A program made the translations under genes and the position numbers. Shown piece by piece: positions 59,391 to 64,000 of a stretch of 64,000 nucleotides of DNA (positions are counted from its first letter, which is position 1; the number at the start of each line of letters is the position of its first letter). This stretch comes from Panicum virgatum (taxonomy: Eukaryota > Streptophyta > Magnoliopsida > Poales > Poaceae), in assembly GCF_016808335.1 (NCBI RefSeq), contig NC_053149.1:57031922-57095921 (forward strand), written 5' to 3'. Below the pieces are notes generated by a model. That model had not been told where the DNA came from. It did no database searches and was given only the letters and a program-made list of their open reading frames with translations.

Positions 59391-60453
59391 TGTCGTGGCT
59401 CTAAGAGGAGGGCCACAACCGGGTGGCGTAGTGCACCCGCCTAATCTCAGAGGGTGGTTACTCGGGGAAGTGCAAGCTATTCCTCAGATCTACTCATGAA
59501 GCAAGAACACAAGAACACATGAGGATTTAGAGTGATTCGGGCCGCCGGAGTGTAATACCCTACGTCCACTGAGAGTTTTATTGCTCTAGAGTTTGTGGAT
59601 GAGTCTATCCTCTGCCTCTAAGCCCCTTTTGAGACTTGAGTCCTCTAGCGGGCGTCCCCCTTTTATAGAGCAAGGAGGACGCGTAAACAGGCGTTGGACC
59701 CCGACAGGTGGGCCCAACAAGGATGTATAGTTTACCATAAAAAACATATTAACAGTGTCTTGTGAATCTCTTTTTGGATACGCTTCATCGCCCTATAGAC
59801 TCTCAGACCGAGGGGGTTTTCACCTGTCCCATCGGCGAGGTGCCCGTTGAGGCGGTGTAGGTTGCGGCGTAGAGTGTTGGGTCTACCGCGTATGCGTTAT
59901 GATATTCCGTCGCTGAGCTGTCGTGTCTAACTGGCGTTGCAGACTGACGCGCGTGGCGTGGGGGGCGCCAGCGGCTGCACTGTGCGCCTTGGTAACGCGC
60001 GATCAATAGTACAGTCTGGCAAAAGTCACCTCGGGCTCTGTTGTGGCAGAGCGCACTTACGTCTCCCGCATTGAATGCGGTAGGTGGGCGAGTTTTCCTG
60101 GGGAAGCTTCGCGGCCGCGCGCGTGCCTGCACCTGCGGACACGTGGCGGCTCCGGACCCCCCCAGGCGGGGTGTCTGTTCCCTCCATGCTGAGAGGTCCG
60201 GATAGTAAATGGGGGTCCGGGATCTCGTGGGAGGTCCGGGGCCCCGGCTGTTTTGGCTGAGTGCTCCCTTCTCCGGGACACGTGGTGACACCGGATCCGT
60301 CCCCGAGCGGGATGCGGATCCGAGACCGTTGGTCCGGTGAGATGGAGTCGGACCCCAGGGGTCCGGCTGCTCAGCTCCTTTGGGCGTAGTTACGGATAAC
60401 TACACGAGTCTTGACACAGCAAGAGGGGGTACCCTATCCCAGAGGTACCGACA
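59391..60453 (-). repeat. 5' LTR (minus orientation) of the family-B element
   Basis: 1063 bp, opening TGTCGTGGCTCTAAGAGG on the plus strand and closing GAGGTACCGACA. The PBS-like site adjoins its left edge at 59372-59390, read on the minus strand. Confidence 0.85.
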
Positions 60454-60671
60454 AAATGGCATATGTGTTGGGTCAAAAACCTCATATGCTTTATTTCCTC
60501 ACATCACCGTGTAAACCTTTTCAACTGTTCGTAAATTGTTACACCAATAGAACACAAACACTCGACATGCATACGAGTTACATACTGAACTATCCGTTAT
60601 GCAGGTGGTGTGAGGAGTATTGTTCCCTACTGGTTGCTGCCAACAAGCATCGATTGGAATCTTGTATACAG

Positions 60672-61209
60672 TTACTGAGGAATTTTAGCATAGACCGTGT
60701 TCTCATATTTGCCGCTCCACCTGCACATTGTTGGTGCGGAAAGCGTTAGCAGACTAGGCAGAATCCATGATTGATGAGGGACATTCGAAGGAAGTCAGCC
60801 GCTCACCTGTTGGAATCGTCACTTGGGACCTGGAGCTCATGCTCTAGACTGAACGGTTGAAACACACGGTCAATGTCCTCGTTCTTCACCTCCTCAAGAG
60901 TTGCAGGATTCCACTGAAACGTCATAAGCAAAAAGGCAACGTTATATAGGTAAAGTTAGAATCAAGTACACATGCGAGAGAGAGAGACCTTAGGGGTATT
61001 GTCCTTGTCGATGCTAAGAGCTCTAATTCCCTGCATAAAATCAAATTGAAAATGTCAATGAGCAAGCTGAAGAATCAAGGCAATGGTTGTTTCGACACGG
61101 TCTCTGTACCTCATAAACATCCCCATTAACAACAGATCGGAGAATGTTCATTGTAAGTGAATTCCTTCATCAAACATTCAGGCAAACTCTGTTTCCGACC
61201 CTCTCTGAT
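60672..61209 (-). pseudogene. 3-hydroxyisobutyryl-CoA hydrolase-like gene, last four exons, with frame break
   Basis: C-terminal part of a mitochondrial-type HIBCH-like enzyme (valine catabolism; hydrolyses 3-hydroxyisobutyryl-CoA). Exons in coding order: 61209-61110, 61030-60989, 60913-60807 and 60720-60672, all GT-AG. Visible family text: REGRKQSLPECLMKEF, NILRSVVNGDVYE, GIRALSIDKDNTPKW, EDIDRVFQPFSLEHELQVP and the end WSGKYENTVYAKIPQ. In the first of these exons the frame changes after KEF (near 61159-61164). Unrepaired, it meets a stop within the exon. A loss of two bases or a gain of one would explain it. The upstream exons with the enoyl-hydratase-like core are not in the window; a Ty3-type element begins 104 bp upstream in the intron. 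It may be a pseudogene or hold a sequence error. Confidence 0.75.
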
Positions 61210-61313
61210 CTGAAAAGTTAAAAATCATCAGAGGGCTGGAGCTTATCTTTTGAAAAGGAAACACATGCAAATCCACTTCAGTGCACAATTTCATAAATAT
61301 AAGAAATAATATT

Positions 61314-62796
61314 TGTCGGGTAGCACGATTAGGGATACCCTAATCGGGGTACTAAGATCATCCTAAAAACGCAAACACATATTAGACAACTGGGCTCACA
61401 AAGGCCTATGGCCTCCTTCCAACCTGGAAGAAAGAAAAGGACTCAAAGAAACTCAGCACGCGGCCCATTCGCACCCCCCTCGGACCCGCGGGGCGATCCC
61501 CGCCTCGCTCGAGGGCTCCCATCGAGACCCTCGACTGCGCCCCGCATCTCCGCCTCGCTCGAGGGTAGCGAACCTACCCTCGAGCGGGCAAAACATCTCC
61601 GTCACGATCGAGGGTAGCGGACCTACCCTCGAGCAGGACGAATCATCTCCGCCTCGCTCGAGGCCACCCGTCGACGTAAAGGATAAACGCCCCTTCCGCT
61701 CACCCGCCCGTCGTACGGAGGCATTAAAGGCCAACCACTCCTCCACAGCGCCCAGGACCGACGACGTCAGGCCGCCATCCCCCACAATAGCTGTGACCGG
61801 AGTCCCGTCCGCCAACTCCGGTCACTGCTCCGCCATCCCGGACGCTGTGGCAGCACTCTGGGAACCTGCGACGCGGGATGAGACGTGCTCGGCACAGTTC
61901 TCGTTACTATTCTGCCAACTCCTGCTGTCCGGACCCGCCCCCTGCTCGGGAAGGGGTCTGGTGTCGCCACGCGCCCCTCAAGGAGGGACGTCCAGCACTA
62001 GCAGCCGGAGGCCCGGACCTCCACCCTCGAGGGGGTCCGGGACCTCCACGTGTCTCCCGGACACCTTAGTGCACGCTCTTGCACTCCGCCCAGGGGGGTC
62101 CGGGACCGCCACGCGCCCCCCTACCGCTGGCGCACATGTGTATGCAAGACCTTGGTCTACAGGGCCCACGGAACGCCACCACGCCATGTTTGGAAGACTG
62201 TACACCCTACAGAGACGACCACTCCGCCTGCTGGGGCTGGCAGGACGCCGGCGCGATCTCTGCAAGATCAAGGATGATACCCAGGACGACTGCCACGCCC
62301 GACGCCATACCCCACAGTGTACTTTCCACAGTGCTCGACCACTGCACCTCCGCGATTCAAGGGAAGACGACGACTTCCAGGATCCCTTGCGCATGTACAC
62401 CGTCCCTCCTTGTGGCTATAAAAGGAGGAGGCGGGTTTCCTTTAAGGGGGATCGTCACCTACGTCATTGGCATCGCGCAATCAGCCCACTCGATAGAACG
62501 CGACACTCAGCACCACTGAGCACCCGATATTGGCACTCGCCTCAATCAACTTCTCCTCTAGCAGAGACCTGGGAGCTTCCTTCCCTCTCTCGCCACGCCG
62601 GTACCCCCTACTACAGGCACCTCCAGTGCAAGATAATACAGTGCCCTCGCACACCCCCTTGCTGGATGTACAGCCCCGCGGCCGGAACCAGGATAAACCC
62701 GTGCGTTACTGTGTTGCCTCTTGCATCAACATCTGGGACGAGAAAACACGCAACATTAATAGTTGGGATCCGGACCGCCGGGTCAGGACACCGACA
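61314..62796 (+). repeat. 5' LTR of the Ty3-like element
   Basis: 1483 bp. It contains two strong hairpins around ctcgagggtag/ctaccctcgag (61558-61584 and 61608-61632) within a run of related cgcctcgctcgaggg words (about 61500-61665). A promoter TATA box lies about 380 bp before its right end. Confidence 0.8.
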
Positions 62797-62816
62797 GTTG
62801 GCGCGCCAGGTAGGGT
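62797..62816 (+). promoter_or_regulatory. Primer-binding-site-like sequence
   Basis: The sequence gttggcgcgccaggtaggg begins immediately after the CGACA end of the LTR. This is where a tRNA primer anneals for minus-strand cDNA synthesis. I did not assign the tRNA. Confidence 0.6.
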
Positions 62817-62862
62817 CTCGCTGCGTGACATTTTCTCTTTTGTTCCCATTTGATCTCCAGGG

Positions 62863-64000
62863 ATGGCGAGCAAATCCAACCTATTCCCCATGGGCGTCTC
62901 GGATCCGCTCCCAGCAGGATACGTGATCTGGTTCGAGAGTCTCGAGTTCAGAGCAACCGGCAACGGTTACCTCATGGAGCTCCTCTTGCCCAGACGCAAC
63001 CCACACACTCCGACTTCACCAGCCCGACGCAACAGGCGCTCGGGCCAGCATTCGCGACAAGCGCGCGCAGAGCGGCGCCGGGTGGCGTGCCTCAGCTCCC
63101 CCACGTGGGTTGAGGTTGCCATGTCACGGCTCAGCATCGCGGCCGACGGGGCCATCGCTTCGTCATCACGTGCTTCGGCGTCAGCTACGCCGGCACCATC
63201 ATCAACTGCAGCCTTAGTGCCTCCCAGGGGGGGCGCGACTGCGGCGTCGCCCTTCCCCATCGGGATGCGCAACGTTGCCTCCTACGCCTCTTCGTCCAGC
63301 ACCAATTTCGCCGAATATGAGGATCTACCGGGTCATCACCTCCTGTCGATCCGCAACCTCATCGCATCATCTCCTAACAACTCCTACCCCGAGACGGCGA
63401 GCTCGATCGCCGACGACATCAACTTCTTCATGGACAACTTTGCGGCCGAGGAGGCCGAGGACTACTCCGGGGTCCGCGACCCTGGCGCTTTCCGCTTGTT
63501 CCAGCTGGCGACGGCTTACTACCTCACCTTCTCTGAGGACTCCAGCGAGGGGGATTACGATCCCGCCCGGGAGTGCTTCATAGTCCAGCTCACGGACGGG
63601 CAAGAGGACAACGCTCCGGGTGATGACGGGAACGGCGGGGCAGATGCGCAGGCGAACCAACCGGTGGTGCTGCCTGCGGCTCCTTCTTCTTCGTCAAGCT
63701 CGGCGGCGCGGCAGGCACAGCTGGTGCAGCTCAAGGAGCTTCAAGCCAAGTTCGACGAGCAGCGTCGGCAGACTCAGGAGCTGCGCACCGCACTCGAGCA
63801 ACAGCGCACTGCGCGTGGTGCACATGCCCAGGCGGCGGCCCGCGTTGCACGGGAGCGGATCCTTGCAGATGACAACGTCGACAAACCTCCAGAACTGAAG
63901 ACAGCCGGCGAAAAACTCGTCGCTGCGGCCTACGTACTCCAAGCGATGCCCGAGCCATCGACTACTTCGGGTCGTAACCTGCGCCGCGAGGCACAGGCGC
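62863..64000 (+). CDS. Gag-like protein of the Ty3-type element, partial (at least 379 codons)
   Basis: The frame starts MASKSNLFPMGVSDPLPAGY and runs without a stop to the window edge. Features: a basic Arg-rich stretch (about 48-80); an acidic segment, FFMDNFAAEEAEDYSGVRDP (about 189-208); a Ser-rich linker; then a Gln/Arg/Glu-rich helix with LVQLKELQAKFDEQRRQTQE, probably coiled coil. The tail reads AAYVLQAMPEPSTTSGRNLR, a type of text I know from grass Gypsy gag proteins. The zinc knuckle and pol would lie beyond the window. The open frame suggests a fairly young copy. Confidence 0.75.
   Translation, partial: MASKSNLFPMGVSDPLPAGYVIWFESLEFRATGNGYLMELLLPRRNPHTPTSPARRNRRSGQHSRQARAERRRVACLSSPTWVEVAMSRLSIAADGAIASSSRASASATPAPSSTAALVPPRGGATAASPFPIGMRNVASYASSSSTNFAEYEDLPGHHLLSIRNLIASSPNNSYPETASSIADDINFFMDNFAAEEAEDYSGVRDPGAFRLFQLATAYYLTFSEDSSEGDYDPARECFIVQLTDGQEDNAPGDDGNGGADAQANQPVVLPAAPSSSSSSAARQAQLVQLKELQAKFDEQRRQTQELRTALEQQRTARGAHAQAAARVARERILADDNVDKPPELKTAGEKLVAAAYVLQAMPEPSTTSGRNLRREAQA

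Larger units (their letters stand above)
56073..60453 (-). mobile_element. Coding-poor LTR retroelement (family B), 4381 bp, complete
   Basis: The ends are TGTCG and CGACA with an exact 5-bp duplication AAATG (56068-56072 and 60454-60458). LTRs: 56073-57131 (1059 bp) and 59391-60453 (1063 bp), very similar. A PBS-like TCTGGCGCCGTCCGTGGGG lies next to the right-hand LTR on the minus strand, and a CTATAAAAGGG box lies in each LTR on the minus strand. This sets the orientation. The 2259-bp internal part has no gag, protease, polymerase or integrase motif. It holds a 51/52-bp tandem array and a partly conserved open stretch. The element depends on a partner for its enzymes. Confidence 0.85.
61314..64000 (+). 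mobile_element. 5' part of a Ty3/Gypsy-like LTR retrotransposon, cut by the window edge
   Basis: The left LTR (61314-62796, 1483 bp) runs from TGTCGGGTAGCACG to GACACCGACA. A TATA box (ggctataaaaggagg) lies near 62413. Directly after the LTR comes gttggcgcgccaggtaggg, a PBS-like site. A long gag-like frame starts at 62863 and is still open at the right edge. The five bases before the LTR are atatt. Ty3 superfamily membership is inferred from LTR style and gag type, since no polymerase is in view. Confidence 0.8.

Noticed and set aside
61793..62926. 377-codon plus-strand frame across the Ty3 LTR
   Set aside because: It crosses the LTR end and PBS and has no domain. The real gag-like frame starts at 62863 in another frame.

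Overview
The window is nuclear DNA of a grass (Poaceae), probably panicoid. The signs are GC-rich first exons next to AT-rich introns and spacers, many Tourist, Stowaway and foldback MITEs, Au-SINE, hAT and LTR elements, and plant-only gene families. I cannot name the species from sequence alone. All gene models below were built by hand from splice sites, reading phase and family motifs.

Host genes from left to right: an intact seven-exon Rab7/RABG3 small GTPase (minus, 2152-6565); an eight-exon PERK-type receptor kinase (minus, 8979-12250); a 13-exon THH1/TOM1/TOM3-like membrane protein (plus, 24871-32741); a small intronless plant protein of unknown function (plus, 34433-34894); a tRNA-Arg(ACG) (plus, 37493-37565); a two-exon class-3 lipase/alpha-beta hydrolase (minus, 38130-40825); an F-box/LRR gene (plus, 50348-56005) with a one-base frame break near its start; and the last four exons of a 3-hydroxyisobutyryl-CoA hydrolase-like gene (minus, 60672-61209) with a frame break and no upstream part in the window. 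A DUF295/F-box remnant lies at about 48920-49230. The genes look like ordinary unrelated housekeeping and signalling loci. Nothing suggests an operon or shared pathway.

Mobile DNA fills most of the rest. A hAT derivative (8-bp target duplication) sits in Rab7 intron 3. A Tip100-like hAT (13701-16011) carries a nested solo LTR. Two LTR elements of one coding-poor family (17023-21641, a mosaic, and 56073-60453, clean) share a PBS-like site, minus-strand TATA boxes and a 51/52-bp tandem array. A 2.55-kb solo LTR lies in F-box intron 1. A degenerate L1-type LINE lies at about 42015-44070. A 986-bp Mutator-like foldback (46850-47835) has a paralogous empty site nearby. The 5' end of a Ty3/Gypsy-like element with an open gag-like frame (61314 to the right edge) closes the window.

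I found no new enzymatic or defence system. The most unusual material is the coding-poor LTR family with its tandem array and mosaic copy, the foldback with its internal empty-site control, and the two host genes with single-site frame breaks beside transposon insertions.
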